A DNA stretch of 64,000 nucleotides, taken from assembly GCA_002494725.1 (NCBI GenBank), contig DACG01000022.1, positions 1 to 64,000 of the forward strand, written 5' to 3'. The notes beneath the pieces were generated by a model, which saw only the letters and a list, made by a program, of their open reading frames with translations, was not told where the DNA came from and made no database searches. Made by a program: the position numbers and the translations under genes. The DNA is from Geoglobus sp. UBA235. Lineage in GTDB: Archaea > Halobacteriota > Archaeoglobi > Archaeoglobales > Archaeoglobaceae. Positions 8,755-18,337 of this stretch are shown here, piece by piece (within the stretch, counting starts at the first letter, position 1; each line of letters opens with the position of its first letter).

Positions 8755-9045
8755 ATGATCGCTGAACTGTCGGTTGTACCCCTGGGATCCGGGGAGTCCC
8801 TGAGCAGATATATCGCTCAGGTTTTGAAGGTGATTGAAAGCAAGGGGTACAGGTATGAGCTGACTTCGATGGGTACCATTATTGAAATTGAAAGCTACCA
8901 AGAACTCGGAAGGTTGCTTGAGGAAATAAACAGAAAACTTCTGGATATGGGTGTAAAAAGAGTTTACATGATCATCAAAACAGACTGCAGGGTTAAGGGA
9001 GGAAGCATGGAGCAGAAGAAGAGGTCCGTTATGGAGAAGCTCTGA
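8755..9045 (+). CDS. Thiamine-binding (MTH1187/UPF0045) family protein
   Basis: A 96-residue protein of the MTH1187/YkoF-like fold, recognised by the strand MIAELSVVPLG, the YELTSMGTIIE block and the C-terminal VKRVYMIIKTDCR block. Members bind thiamine or related pyrimidines and form tetramers; whether this one does is inferred. A TTTAAAGTTTTAAAG box at 8719-8733 would place the transcript start at about the ATG, so it probably has its own leaderless promoter despite lying just after ftsZ2. Confidence 0.85.
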   Translation: MIAELSVVPLGSGESLSRYIAQVLKVIESKGYRYELTSMGTIIEIESYQELGRLLEEINRKLLDMGVKRVYMIIKTDCRVKGGSMEQKKRSVMEKL

Positions 9046-9146
9046 GTGGGATCTGCTGATATGAGATTTACAGTTTTTATTAATTTTTTAAAGTCTTTAA
9101 GCTTTTTACGAATTGTTTAAATTAAGCCCCCAAAAAAGCTCTCAAA

Positions 9147-9980
9147 GTGGAAGGTCTGATATTTGCTCTGACGGCGTCTGTATTTTGGGGAGTGAATGGA
9201 ATCCTCCTGAGAATTGGGTTTGAGGAGGAGGACGTTTTTTCATCCACAATGACAGTTGTGTTCCTGAGTTCGCTCATCACATTCATGGCAGCAGCAAGAG
9301 ATATCGGAAGGGCTGAGGTTATTCCCGGAAATGTGCTTCTGCTGGTAACTGCGGGCTTCATATCCTACTTCCTTGGAAGGCTAATCACATACAGATCCAT
9401 CCCAATAGTCGGTTCCTCAAGAGCATACTCAGCATCATCAACCAGGATTCTCTTCTCGGCAATTCTCGGGGTTGTGGTGCTTGGAGAGGAGATGAACTCC
9501 CTCATACTTTCAGGCACAGTCCTCATGATACTCGGCCTGTACATCTTCACGACAGAGGAGATCAATGTCAGGGAGTTTTACGTATCAATCTCAAGCGGAC
9601 TGTTTTTCGGTCTGGCATCCATGCTGGTAAAAAAGGGGATGCTCGAAAGTGTTTTTCTCAGTCTGGCAATATCAACATTCTCCGGATTTGTTTTTCTCGG
9701 CATTTTCTGTGCACTTACAGGAAGATTTGTTCTCGTCAGAAACAGGTACATACTGCTATCAGCGGCAACACTCACAGCAGGCAACATCCTGTTCTACCAT
9801 GCCCTGAAGGTCTCTCCGCTGATCATCGCAATACCTCTTTCGAACCTGTATCCCATAATAACCACATTCATCGGATTCATAGCAATAAGAGAGCTTGAGG
9901 GAATCAACCTGAAAACCGTAGGAGCCTCAGTAATCACCGTGCTTGGCTCTGTTCTGATCTCTGCAGGATATCCGGGCTGA
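9147..9980 (+). CDS. EamA/DMT-family transporter
   Basis: A 277-residue integral membrane protein with ten predicted helices in two EamA halves. Family hallmarks are the start LIFALTASVFWGVNGILLR, the GSSRAYSASSTRILFSAILG block closing the first half and the LSNLYPIITTFIGF block near the end. Drug/metabolite transporters usually export amino acids, nucleosides or other small metabolites; the substrate cannot be told. It starts at GTG 9147. It appears monocistronic, with DUF2284 48 bp downstream. Confidence 0.85.
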   Translation: MEGLIFALTASVFWGVNGILLRIGFEEEDVFSSTMTVVFLSSLITFMAAARDIGRAEVIPGNVLLLVTAGFISYFLGRLITYRSIPIVGSSRAYSASSTRILFSAILGVVVLGEEMNSLILSGTVLMILGLYIFTTEEINVREFYVSISSGLFFGLASMLVKKGMLESVFLSLAISTFSGFVFLGIFCALTGRFVLVRNRYILLSAATLTAGNILFYHALKVSPLIIAIPLSNLYPIITTFIGFIAIRELEGINLKTVGASVITVLGSVLISAGYPG

Positions 9981-10028
9981 CTCCGATGAACCATCACTTT
10001 TAAATATGTATTTTCCCAAAATGAAGGT

Positions 10029-10745
10029 ATGGAATCTGAGGCCGAAAACAAAAACAGATTTACAAGATTTGACAGAGAGTTTTTGAGAGAAATTGGAATG
10101 TTCCAAAGGCCAAGGGGCTTCAGAACTGAGATTACTCAGGAAGAGCTTCTTGAGGATCTTGAAAGATACAGAGAATTCGCCCTTAAGCTGGGATGCAGCG
10201 ATGCCAAAATAATCCCCGCTTCAATCGTGAGGGTTGATGAGAGGCTCAGGCTCAAATGCAGAATTTCAGTCTGCCATCACTACAACAACTGCATAAACTG
10301 TCCTCCCCACAGTCCAACTGCCGAGGAGATAGGAAGAATCATCCCAAAATACAGCTATGCTCTTGTGATAAAGAGAGATGTGGATCCAAAGGATGATTTT
10401 GTAGACCCCAAAAAGGAGGAGGACATTGCAAGGCACTACAGAAAGAACATGGAAACTGTGGGACTGCTCGAGGCTCAGGCGTTCAGTGATGGGTATTACT
10501 TTGCAATGGGTTTCGCTGGAGGATCATGTCAGCACGCATTATGCATGATGCAGCCATGCAACGTGCTTCAGGGAAAGAGATGCAGGTTTGTGCTCAAATC
10601 CCGACCTGCAATGGAGGCTGTTGGCATTGATGTCATTGACCTGATAACAAAGCTTGGATGGGAGCTCTATCCCGTTAGAGCAAGGCCAATACCACCGCAG
10701 GAATATCCATGCGCACACACCTTTGGCATAGTGTTTGTTCACTGA
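10029..10745 (+). CDS. DUF2284 cysteine-rich metal-binding protein
   Basis: A 238-residue protein of the DUF2284 family. It carries a Cys-rich patch CHHYNNCINCPPHSP and a second one, CQHALCMMQPCN with a further Cys in GKRCRF, suited to an Fe-S cluster or other metal. The family is common in anaerobic archaea and clostridia and its role is unknown; corrinoid or redox links have been guessed from context elsewhere but nothing here supports one. The ATG at 10029 is preceded by a TTTTAAATATG box at 9999-10009, consistent with a leaderless transcript. Confidence 0.82.
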   Translation: MESEAENKNRFTRFDREFLREIGMFQRPRGFRTEITQEELLEDLERYREFALKLGCSDAKIIPASIVRVDERLRLKCRISVCHHYNNCINCPPHSPTAEEIGRIIPKYSYALVIKRDVDPKDDFVDPKKEEDIARHYRKNMETVGLLEAQAFSDGYYFAMGFAGGSCQHALCMMQPCNVLQGKRCRFVLKSRPAMEAVGIDVIDLITKLGWELYPVRARPIPPQEYPCAHTFGIVFVH

Positions 10746-11079
10746 TTGAGTTTTTGACATAATCTCAGCATCAAGATCCGAAACAAGTACTCTGGTTAAA
10801 CCAATACATGAAGGAGAGGTAAGGAGATTTCAATTAAGGATATAGGGGTTTTCAAACTGTTTACTGCAGTCTAACAGTATTATTTCATAGATTTTCATAT
10901 TCTGAAATTTTCCAGCCTGCTATAAAAATCTTTGACCCCATTCTCAAATCCACTCAGAGTTTCAAGCTTGGTGAGAGGATTTCAGAATTTATCAAAAAAT
11001 TCGCTACAGATATGTTTTGAGCTTCACTTTCAACCTACCCAAAACAGATTAATACACCCATGCACCACTTAAGGTTTGA
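10746..11079. other. Gap of 334 bp, no intact gene
   Basis: The stretch separates DUF2284 from mcm. On the minus strand a 28-codon open stretch without a start reads NPLTKLETLSGFENG and onward to a stop near 10900, with protein-like composition; it may be the remnant of a lost gene. No RNA gene, repeat or mobile-element end is visible. Confidence 0.4.
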
Positions 11080-13182
11080 ATGCCACTGATCAGCAGTCCA
11101 CCGGTGTGGCGGGAGTTCTTCCAGTATTACTATGAGAACGAGATAAACAGGCTTGCAGGAAAGATATCTTCAGGTGATGGAGCTGAGAGAAGCATTTATG
11201 TCGATGTTCTGTCTCATTTAGCCTTTTTCAAGGAGGGAATTCTTGCTGAAGAGCTGTTCACAAATCCTGACAGGGTTATCTCAGATGCAACCAGGGGGAT
11301 CGAGCTCACCGAGAACATATACGATGTAAGGCTTGAGAACTGCGTACCGAGATTTGTAAACCTTCCGGTGGCAAGGAGGGTCCTCATAAGAGATCTGAGA
11401 GCAGACCACATACTGAAATTCGTCTCCATAGAGGGGATTGTGAGAAAGGTCACTGAGGTAAGGCCAAAAATTGTTGAGGCAGTTTTCACCTGTACAAGCT
11501 GTGGAAAGAAAGTTTCCACTTATCAGGAATCATCAAATCTGAAATATCCCTACGAATGTCCTGCATGCAAGTCCAAAAGATTCGTGTTCCATCCTGAGGA
11601 GAGCACGCTGATTGACAGCCAGAGAATAAAGATTCAGGAGTATCCGGAGAATCTTAAGGGTGGAGAACAGCCTCAGAGCATTGACGTCTATCTTGAGGGA
11701 GACATAACGGGCCTGGTCAACCCCGGAGACAGGGTAATCATAAACGGGACAGTCAGGGCAAATCCGAGAGGAATGGGACAGAAGAGGCTCGTTCACATGG
11801 ATCTTTTCATAGAGGGAAATTCAATTGAAATTCTTCAGCAGGAGTATGAGGAGTTTGAGATTACTGAGGAGGACAAGAGAAGAATTCTGGAGCTGAGCGA
11901 GGATGGAGAGATCTACGATAAGATAATAAAGAGTATTGCCCCATCAATTTACGGGTATGAGGATATAAAGCTTGCAATCGCCCTTCAGCTTTTTGGCGGG
12001 GTTCCAAAAAGGCTTCCAGATGGAACCGAGATAAGAGGAGATATTCACATCCTTCTTGTCGGAGATCCAGGAGTTGCGAAATCACAGCTTCTAAGGTATG
12101 TTCACAGAATTGCTCCGAGGAGTGTCTACACAACCGGTAAGGGCACAACAACAGCAGGTTTAACGGCCACTGCTGTAAGGGATGAGATCGATGGAAGGTG
12201 GACACTGGAGGCCGGAGCTCTCGTTCTTGCAGATAAGGGTATTGCACTTGTTGATGAGATTGACAAGATGAGAACCGAAGACAGAGGTGCATTGCATGAG
12301 GCTATGGAGCAGCAAACGATAAGTGTTGCAAAGGCCGGAATAAATGCCGTTCTGAAGGCAAGATGTGCTCTGCTTGGAGCAGCAAACCCGAAGTATGGTA
12401 GATTTGACAGATATGCCCCGATTGCTGAACAGATAAATCTCTCTCCAACTCTCATGTCAAGGTTTGATCTGATATTTGTCCTCACAGATGATCCTGATGA
12501 GAGGAGGGATGTTGAGCTTGCCAAGCACATTCTAAGAACTCACAGGCTCGGTGAAAAGCTTGAGAAGATGAGAAATGTTTCCAGTGAGTTCACAAGGCAG
12601 AGCATTGAGGAGGAAATCCTGAAGGTAACTCCTGTAATAGACCCGGAACTTCTCAGGAAGTACATTGCCTATGCCAAACGAACTGTTTTTCCGATTCTGA
12701 CCGATGAAGCAGAAAAGAGGATAACTGACTTCTATGTTGGGATGAGGAGCAGGGCTAAGGAGAACTCTCCTGTACCGGTTACTGCGAGGCAGCTTGAAGC
12801 ACTCATAAGACTGGCTGAAGCTTCAGCAAGAATCAGACTTTCGGACAGAATAGAACTTGAGGACGTTGAGAGGGTGATAGGGATTATAAGAAAGAGTCTT
12901 GAGCAGATCGCTCTCGATCCGGAAACGGGAGAGATAGACATAGATTACGCTTTTTCCGGAACTTCTAAGACCCAGAGGGACAGAATAATGATGATCAAAA
13001 GGCTTGTTGAGGAGCTTGAAGCTGAGTATGAGAAGGGTGTGCCTGAGGATGTGATATTCGAAGAAGCTGAGAAAATGGGAATTGAGAGGGGAAAGACCAG
13101 AGAGCTGCTGATAAAGATGAGAGAAAAGGGAGAGCTTTACTGCCCAAGACCAGACCATTACAGGGTGGTGCACAACTACTGA
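11080..13182 (+). CDS. mcm: MCM replicative DNA helicase
   Basis: The hexameric helicase that unwinds DNA at archaeal replication forks. The 700-residue protein has the N-terminal OB domain with its zinc motif (CTSCGKK then CPACKSK, about residues 147-168), the AAA+ core with Walker A GDPGVAKSQ (about 330), Walker B LVDEIDKM, the sensor 1 Asn in LGAANPKYGRF and the arginine finger in LMSRFDLIF, then a C-terminal winged helix. All key residues are present and the length is normal, so it should be active. No GINS or primase gene is next to it. Confidence 0.97.
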   Translation: MPLISSPPVWREFFQYYYENEINRLAGKISSGDGAERSIYVDVLSHLAFFKEGILAEELFTNPDRVISDATRGIELTENIYDVRLENCVPRFVNLPVARRVLIRDLRADHILKFVSIEGIVRKVTEVRPKIVEAVFTCTSCGKKVSTYQESSNLKYPYECPACKSKRFVFHPEESTLIDSQRIKIQEYPENLKGGEQPQSIDVYLEGDITGLVNPGDRVIINGTVRANPRGMGQKRLVHMDLFIEGNSIEILQQEYEEFEITEEDKRRILELSEDGEIYDKIIKSIAPSIYGYEDIKLAIALQLFGGVPKRLPDGTEIRGDIHILLVGDPGVAKSQLLRYVHRIAPRSVYTTGKGTTTAGLTATAVRDEIDGRWTLEAGALVLADKGIALVDEIDKMRTEDRGALHEAMEQQTISVAKAGINAVLKARCALLGAANPKYGRFDRYAPIAEQINLSPTLMSRFDLIFVLTDDPDERRDVELAKHILRTHRLGEKLEKMRNVSSEFTRQSIEEEILKVTPVIDPELLRKYIAYAKRTVFPILTDEAEKRITDFYVGMRSRAKENSPVPVTARQLEALIRLAEASARIRLSDRIELEDVERVIGIIRKSLEQIALDPETGEIDIDYAFSGTSKTQRDRIMMIKRLVEELEAEYEKGVPEDVIFEEAEKMGIERGKTRELLIKMREKGELYCPRPDHYRVVHNY

Positions 13183-13183
13183 A

Positions 13184-15403
13184 TCATCTCATCAGTTTTA
13201 TCCATTTTCTCGTAACAACCACAGTGCTGTCTGTTCTCTTTATCACCTTTTCAGGGAAAAGTCCCCTCAGGAAGTTGTATAGAAATGCTCTCTCACTTGC
13301 TCCCAGAAGGGTTATGTCTGATTTGTCAGCCTCTGCAGCAATTCTCCCTGCAGGGTCGGTGTCAATAATGAAGTCTCTTTCAACCTCCATGCCCTTGAAA
13401 AACCTCTCTGAAAGATTTTCAAAGATCTTCTCCGCTTCATTCCTGTCATTCTCCGATTTTCCAACATAAATCAGCCTTATACTCCCGTTTCTTTCTCTTG
13501 CAATGCTCCCGGCAATCTCGCATGCCAGCTCCACATGCGGGCCGCCTGCAGCAGGTACAAGGATTCTGCTGAACTCCGGCATCTTCTCCCCATATCTGAA
13601 TCTGATAACAGCAACATCACATCCCGCTCTCATGAGAACCGGGTCTAATGTGCTTCCAAGAACAGCATCCTTTCTGAATGTTCGCCCTCTCCACCCCATG
13701 ACTATCAGGTCAGCCCTGAGTTCCTCAGCGGTTGTTATTATGGCCTCAGCCACATTGTGACCGGCTTTCAGTATACCTCCAGCAGGTACCGAAATTGATT
13801 CGATTACCTCCTCCAGGTTCTCCTTTACCTCCCTGATCTCATCAACAACTGCAGAGGGTGGAGTCTGCATTGGAACCTTCACAACACTCATCACAAAAAC
13901 AGCCCCATCTTTCTGTTTTGCGATTATCTCTGCAAACCTCACAAGCTTCTTTGCAATCACCGGATTTGCTATCGGGACAAGGATTCTGTACTCCCTCTTT
14001 TCAACAGGAAATTCGGAGTAAACTGTCACAAACTCCTCCTTTATTTTCTTTTCAATCTCCTTTTCAGAATAAGCATAGTAAACAAACGCTCCCAGGAACA
14101 TCCAGCCAACTGTTATGAGAAATACATTGATACCATGCTCGATGTGAGTGATGAGGTAGTATGAGATCACAGTCTGGAAAATTATTGCGAGAGATGAAAG
14201 CAGGTATGCCATGGGCAGCTTGAAACTTCTCTTCAGATCTGGACGTCTCAACCTTAGAACTATCAGTGAAGCATTTACCGAAAGAAAGAGGATTATGAAC
14301 ATCAGGCTTGCTGCTGAGGCAACTGCCTCAATCGGTGCGAGAGATGCAGTGGCAACTATCAGGTAGCTGAAAAAGATGGCATGGTGGGGCGTTCTTGTTT
14401 TTCTGTTTATCTCTGAGAAGATTCTGTGAAGGTATCCTGTTCTGCTGAGGGCAAATATCACCCTTGAAGATGAGTAGATAGTTGCGTTCATTGCACTTAT
14501 TGTTGATATTATGCCTCCTGCAAGAATCAGATACCCGCCAAAGAGCATTATGCTGTCAGCAACCCTGACAAGACTCAGCTCTGCAAGCTCCCCGAGGTAC
14601 ACCCAGCTGGGGACATCAGCCTTTATTGCTCCGAGCAGTGAAAATGCAACAAGCAGATATATCACCACAGCACTCCAGAGAGACACAACTATTGCCTTGG
14701 GAATATTTCTCTCGGGGTTCTTCACCTCTTCTCCACTCTGCACTATGATCTCGAATCCCTCAAATGCTATGAATGTAAGACCCATTGCTGCAAGAACCCC
14801 TGAAATTCCCGCAGGCATGAAGGGTGTGTATGAGCCCATCCAGTCAGGGTATGTTAGAGTTCTGTATATCCCAAAACCTGCAAAGACAACAAGTATCAGA
14901 ACTTTTAGAAGGGTTACAAGGCTGCCAAGCTTTCCACTCTCCTTTGCACCTCTATAGTTCACGTAGGCAAGAAAGGTGACCATTGCGAGGGCTGAAGCCT
15001 TGGAGAGAATCTCCCTCGGCATATCAACTCCAGCAAATCCGATAACAAGTTCAGCAAAAAACGCTCCAAATGTGACAGCATAGAGGGCACAGGCAATTGT
15101 GTGAGCAGCCCAGTCTATCCATCCTGCCATGAATCCAGGAAATTTTCCCATAGCTTCCTTTATCCAGATGTATCCCCCTCCAGCCTGAGGAAGTGCTGAA
15201 CCAAGTTCAGCATAGGCCAAACCTGTCAGAGTTGCGATGATGCCGTTTAGAAGAAATGCGAGAAGGATAGCCGGACCCGCAATTCCGGCAGCAATTCCTG
15301 TTAGGGCAAATATACCTGCTCCAATCATCCCTGCAATTCCAATCATCGTTATGTCAAAAAGAGAAAGATCTCTGCTCAGAGATACCTGAACCTCTCTATC
15401 CAC
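13184..15403 (-). CDS. APC-family amino acid permease fused to tandem universal stress domains
   Basis: A 739-residue fusion. Residues 1-455 are an APC-superfamily transporter with about 12 membrane segments and the signature GIAGMIGAGIFALTG in helix 1 and PQAGGGYIWIKEAMG after helix 2. The cytoplasmic C-terminus holds two UspA-like nucleotide-binding domains (about 465-600 and 605-735); the first has VMGWRGRTF and an LGSTLDPVL ATP-loop-like motif. The Usp domains could couple uptake to energy state or cyclic nucleotides, as proposed for similar bacterial fusions. A TATA box AGCTATAAAAAGG at 15419-15431 (reverse) would give a leaderless transcript. It is convergent with mcm with 1 bp between them. 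Confidence 0.9.
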   Translation of the reverse strand: MDREVQVSLSRDLSLFDITMIGIAGMIGAGIFALTGIAAGIAGPAILLAFLLNGIIATLTGLAYAELGSALPQAGGGYIWIKEAMGKFPGFMAGWIDWAAHTIACALYAVTFGAFFAELVIGFAGVDMPREILSKASALAMVTFLAYVNYRGAKESGKLGSLVTLLKVLILVVFAGFGIYRTLTYPDWMGSYTPFMPAGISGVLAAMGLTFIAFEGFEIIVQSGEEVKNPERNIPKAIVVSLWSAVVIYLLVAFSLLGAIKADVPSWVYLGELAELSLVRVADSIMLFGGYLILAGGIISTISAMNATIYSSSRVIFALSRTGYLHRIFSEINRKTRTPHHAIFFSYLIVATASLAPIEAVASAASLMFIILFLSVNASLIVLRLRRPDLKRSFKLPMAYLLSSLAIIFQTVISYYLITHIEHGINVFLITVGWMFLGAFVYYAYSEKEIEKKIKEEFVTVYSEFPVEKREYRILVPIANPVIAKKLVRFAEIIAKQKDGAVFVMSVVKVPMQTPPSAVVDEIREVKENLEEVIESISVPAGGILKAGHNVAEAIITTAEELRADLIVMGWRGRTFRKDAVLGSTLDPVLMRAGCDVAVIRFRYGEKMPEFSRILVPAAGGPHVELACEIAGSIARERNGSIRLIYVGKSENDRNEAEKIFENLSERFFKGMEVERDFIIDTDPAGRIAAEADKSDITLLGASERAFLYNFLRGLFPEKVIKRTDSTVVVTRKWIKLMR

Positions 15404-15452
15404 ACAATCACCTGAAAAAGCTATAAAAAGGGTTTGAACTTAAGTCTTTCCT

Positions 15453-17102
15453 TCACATTCTTTCAAGAGCCTCAATCCCCAGCAGTTCAAGTCCGTTTCT
15501 CAGAACGATTCTTGTGGCATCAACAATTGCCAGCCTGTGCATTCTTGTATCCGAATCATTAACTATAACCGGGTTTTTATGGTAAAAATCGTTGAACTTC
15601 TCTGCAATATCAAGAATGTATTCTGCAAATGTGCTTGGCTTCAGGGATTTCACAACCTTCTCGATGTTGAACGAGAATTTGGAAAGCAGAAGGACAAGCT
15701 CTCTCTCTGTCTCGTCCATGAGATCATACCTGAAGTCAAGATCAGCATATCCCATCTCAACGGCCTTTCTCAATATGCTGCATGCCCTTGCGTGTGTGTA
15801 CTGGATGTAGCTGGCTGTCTGCCTTTCAAAATCCAGAGCTTTTTTCCAGTCAAAGGTCATCGGCTTCTCAGGCGAAACCCTGACAAAGTCAAATCTAAGA
15901 GCTCCTATGGCAACAGCCCTTGCAATCCTCTCTTTATCCTCATCGCTGAAATCTCTGTCCTCTATGAGGACTCTGGCTTCCTGATACGTTCTCTCTATCA
16001 GTTCATCGGCAGATATGAACTTGCCCTTTCTGGTACTCATTGATCCTTCAGGCAGTGACACAAACTCAAAAAAAACAATTTCAGGAGGTTTGAGGTTTAT
16101 GGCCCTCAGCAAGTCAGAGAGCTGATTTGCTATGAGCTTGTGATCGGAGCCGAGAATGTTCACAAACCTCTCACAGTTCTCGTTCTTCCATAGGTGGTAC
16201 GCGAGATCCCTTGTTATGTAGAGGGTTGTTCCATTCTCTCTTCTGAGAATCACATCCTTCTCGTATCCAAATCTCCTCATGCTGACCTTTAAAACATCAT
16301 CCCTCTCAAGCAATCCTCTCTCCTCAAGCATCCTGAAAATTCTTTCCACATAACCATTTCTGACAAATTCAGACTCCCAGATGAAGCTGTCATGACGGAC
16401 ATTCAGCCTTTCGAGTGTCTCTTTTACTCCCTCAAGGGCTCTCTCTATGACATCCCTGAACATCCTGACAGCATCTTCCTCTCCCCTCTCATACCGGATC
16501 ATCAGCTCTTCCAGCTTAGCATTTATGCTCTCATCCTCCTCGGCATCGGCGTTGATTCTTATGTACACTTTTGCAATCTCATGATCCGGCTTTCCGCTGC
16601 CAATACCGTATCTTGCAGCTCCAAGCACAGCCATCGCTGACTGTCTTCCCATGTCATTGACGTAGTACTGGGCATTTACCCTGATCCCGGCTTTTCTGAA
16701 GATTCTGACAAGGGTGTCGCCGATTATCGAGTTTCTTATGTGGCCAACATGCAGAGGTCCATCAGGATTTGCCGAGGTGTGCTCAACAATCACCTCTCCT
16801 CCCAGCTTCAGTTCGCCATATCTGTAATCCTCATCCAGAATGGCATTTATGGTGTCTTCAAAAAACTCCTGACCTGCAAAGAAGTTGATGTAGCCGTTTT
16901 CTATCTCAATCCTGCCTATGTAATCTCCTGAGATCTCAAAGCTCTCAAGAAGCTCCTCAGCAACTTCCTGAGGTTTCTTTCTTTTTTCCTTTGCCAGCTT
17001 GAATGCAACTGTGCTTGCGAGATCGGCATGATCACTCTCTCTCAGAAATCTGTCGTCAATTCCTGTTGCTCTCTTTACTTCCTTGTAGAAGGCTCTGAAC
17101 AT
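15453..17102 (-). CDS. argS: Arginyl-tRNA synthetase
   Basis: Class I synthetase charging tRNA-Arg. The 549-residue protein has the N-terminal additional domain (about 1-90), the HIGH-type motif in NPDGPLHVGHIRNS, the KMSKS equivalent in SMSTRKGKF and the C-terminal DALR anticodon-binding domain containing QTASYIQYTHARACSI. I prefer the ATG at 17102, which overlaps the aRF1 stop (TGATG) and has GAGGG 7 nt upstream; a second in-frame ATG at 17108 adds two residues. It is the last gene of the leftward lysS operon. Confidence 0.95.
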   Translation of the reverse strand: MFRAFYKEVKRATGIDDRFLRESDHADLASTVAFKLAKEKRKKPQEVAEELLESFEISGDYIGRIEIENGYINFFAGQEFFEDTINAILDEDYRYGELKLGGEVIVEHTSANPDGPLHVGHIRNSIIGDTLVRIFRKAGIRVNAQYYVNDMGRQSAMAVLGAARYGIGSGKPDHEIAKVYIRINADAEEDESINAKLEELMIRYERGEEDAVRMFRDVIERALEGVKETLERLNVRHDSFIWESEFVRNGYVERIFRMLEERGLLERDDVLKVSMRRFGYEKDVILRRENGTTLYITRDLAYHLWKNENCERFVNILGSDHKLIANQLSDLLRAINLKPPEIVFFEFVSLPEGSMSTRKGKFISADELIERTYQEARVLIEDRDFSDEDKERIARAVAIGALRFDFVRVSPEKPMTFDWKKALDFERQTASYIQYTHARACSILRKAVEMGYADLDFRYDLMDETERELVLLLSKFSFNIEKVVKSLKPSTFAEYILDIAEKFNDFYHKNPVIVNDSDTRMHRLAIVDATRIVLRNGLELLGIEALERM

Positions 17103-18325
17103 CACCATCCCTCTGGTTTAAATCTCAGAATCGCTCCAATCCCTCCAAAGGCATTCTTGAGCATAGCACCTTCCTCAGAGTCGGTTGATATGAACTCCAC
17201 CTTTGCCCCGCTCTGCTCTGCAAGCTCAGCAAGCTCAAGTATCACGTCTTTTCTTTCTATCTCCTCCATCTTCACATTATCCTTCTCGCAGAAAACATCC
17301 CTGTCTGAATTCTCTTTTAGAGTGAGATCCCTAATTTCTCCGCAAACCGGGCATCTGAACTTTACCCTGTCGTATCTCAGATCTTCAGAGATGAGTAGGG
17401 TATCCACAGCCCCCATCTCAAGATATCTTCTCACCTCATCCTCTCCGTAGGCAGCACTTCCGTCGTTCACAACCTCTTTCAGAAATCTGTTCATTATCCT
17501 TTTCTCCCTCATTATGTCAAGCTCCTGCAGAGCATCGCTTGCCTTCTCAACAAGCTCATACAGCCCGCTCTCATCTGTGTAGCTCACGTCAAAAAGCCCT
17601 ATTATCTTCTTCTGAAGCTCGTGATGCAGATAACCTCCCTCATAAAACTCCTCTTTTGTTGGAGATGGCCCTCCTATGAGAATACCCACCAGATCCTCCT
17701 TGTATGGAAGAAGTGCCTCATTGGCCTTCTCGCCGATTCTCTTGTAAAATTCATGAATTGCAATCTCTCTCAGTCTTTCAAACCTAACGCTGCTCTGTCC
17801 TCCCTGCCTGTGCTTTCCGGGAACATTTGATGTTGCATACGCGAGGGATTCAATTCTCTTTCCCTTCAGAATTCCTATTGCAGCCTCTCTCCTGTCGAGA
17901 ACAATCAGCCCGTAAACCTTCTTTTCAGCAAGCATGTCCTTCAATGGCTCAAGATAGAATGTTGAGTCGCAGTGGTACTTGTATAATGGCACGGGCTCGG
18001 GAGGTTCAATTATGTCTGTTATGTGCTTCTCCCGCCCGCCTCCCAGATCAATGACACCGCTGATTATCACCATCCCGTTTTCGGGAGGCTTTCTGTAAAG
18101 CTTTAACCTCTGAAGTATCGCCTCAAGCCCCGCAATAACGTGGGTCCTTGTCTGCTTTGACTTTATGTTCTGGGCCTGGCTCAGTTCGCTTCTGAGCTGG
18201 GATGAAACATCTGCTATGTTCTTGTCAGGAGGAATGTAAAGGGTTATGAGCTCTGTCCCCCTCCCCTTGTACTTCTCAAGCTCCTCAAGTTTCCTTCTGA
18301 ACTCGTACTTGAGCTTTGAATCCAT
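17102..18325 (-). CDS. prf1: Peptide chain release factor aRF1
   Basis: Archaeal/eukaryotic class I release factor that reads all three stop codons and triggers peptide release. The NIKS stop-codon motif is seen as NIKSKQTR (about residues 52-59), the catalytic GGQ as GKHRQGGQSSVRF (about 170-182), and domain 3 carries a CPVCGEI zinc-ribbon half near residue 325. At 407 residues it is complete. It sits between uppS and argS in one operon, with translation-related neighbours on both sides. Confidence 0.96.
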   Translation of the reverse strand: MDSKLKYEFRRKLEELEKYKGRGTELITLYIPPDKNIADVSSQLRSELSQAQNIKSKQTRTHVIAGLEAILQRLKLYRKPPENGMVIISGVIDLGGGREKHITDIIEPPEPVPLYKYHCDSTFYLEPLKDMLAEKKVYGLIVLDRREAAIGILKGKRIESLAYATSNVPGKHRQGGQSSVRFERLREIAIHEFYKRIGEKANEALLPYKEDLVGILIGGPSPTKEEFYEGGYLHHELQKKIIGLFDVSYTDESGLYELVEKASDALQELDIMREKRIMNRFLKEVVNDGSAAYGEDEVRRYLEMGAVDTLLISEDLRYDRVKFRCPVCGEIRDLTLKENSDRDVFCEKDNVKMEEIERKDVILELAELAEQSGAKVEFISTDSEEGAMLKNAFGGIGAILRFKPEGW

Positions 18326-18337
18326 TGAATCACCTCA

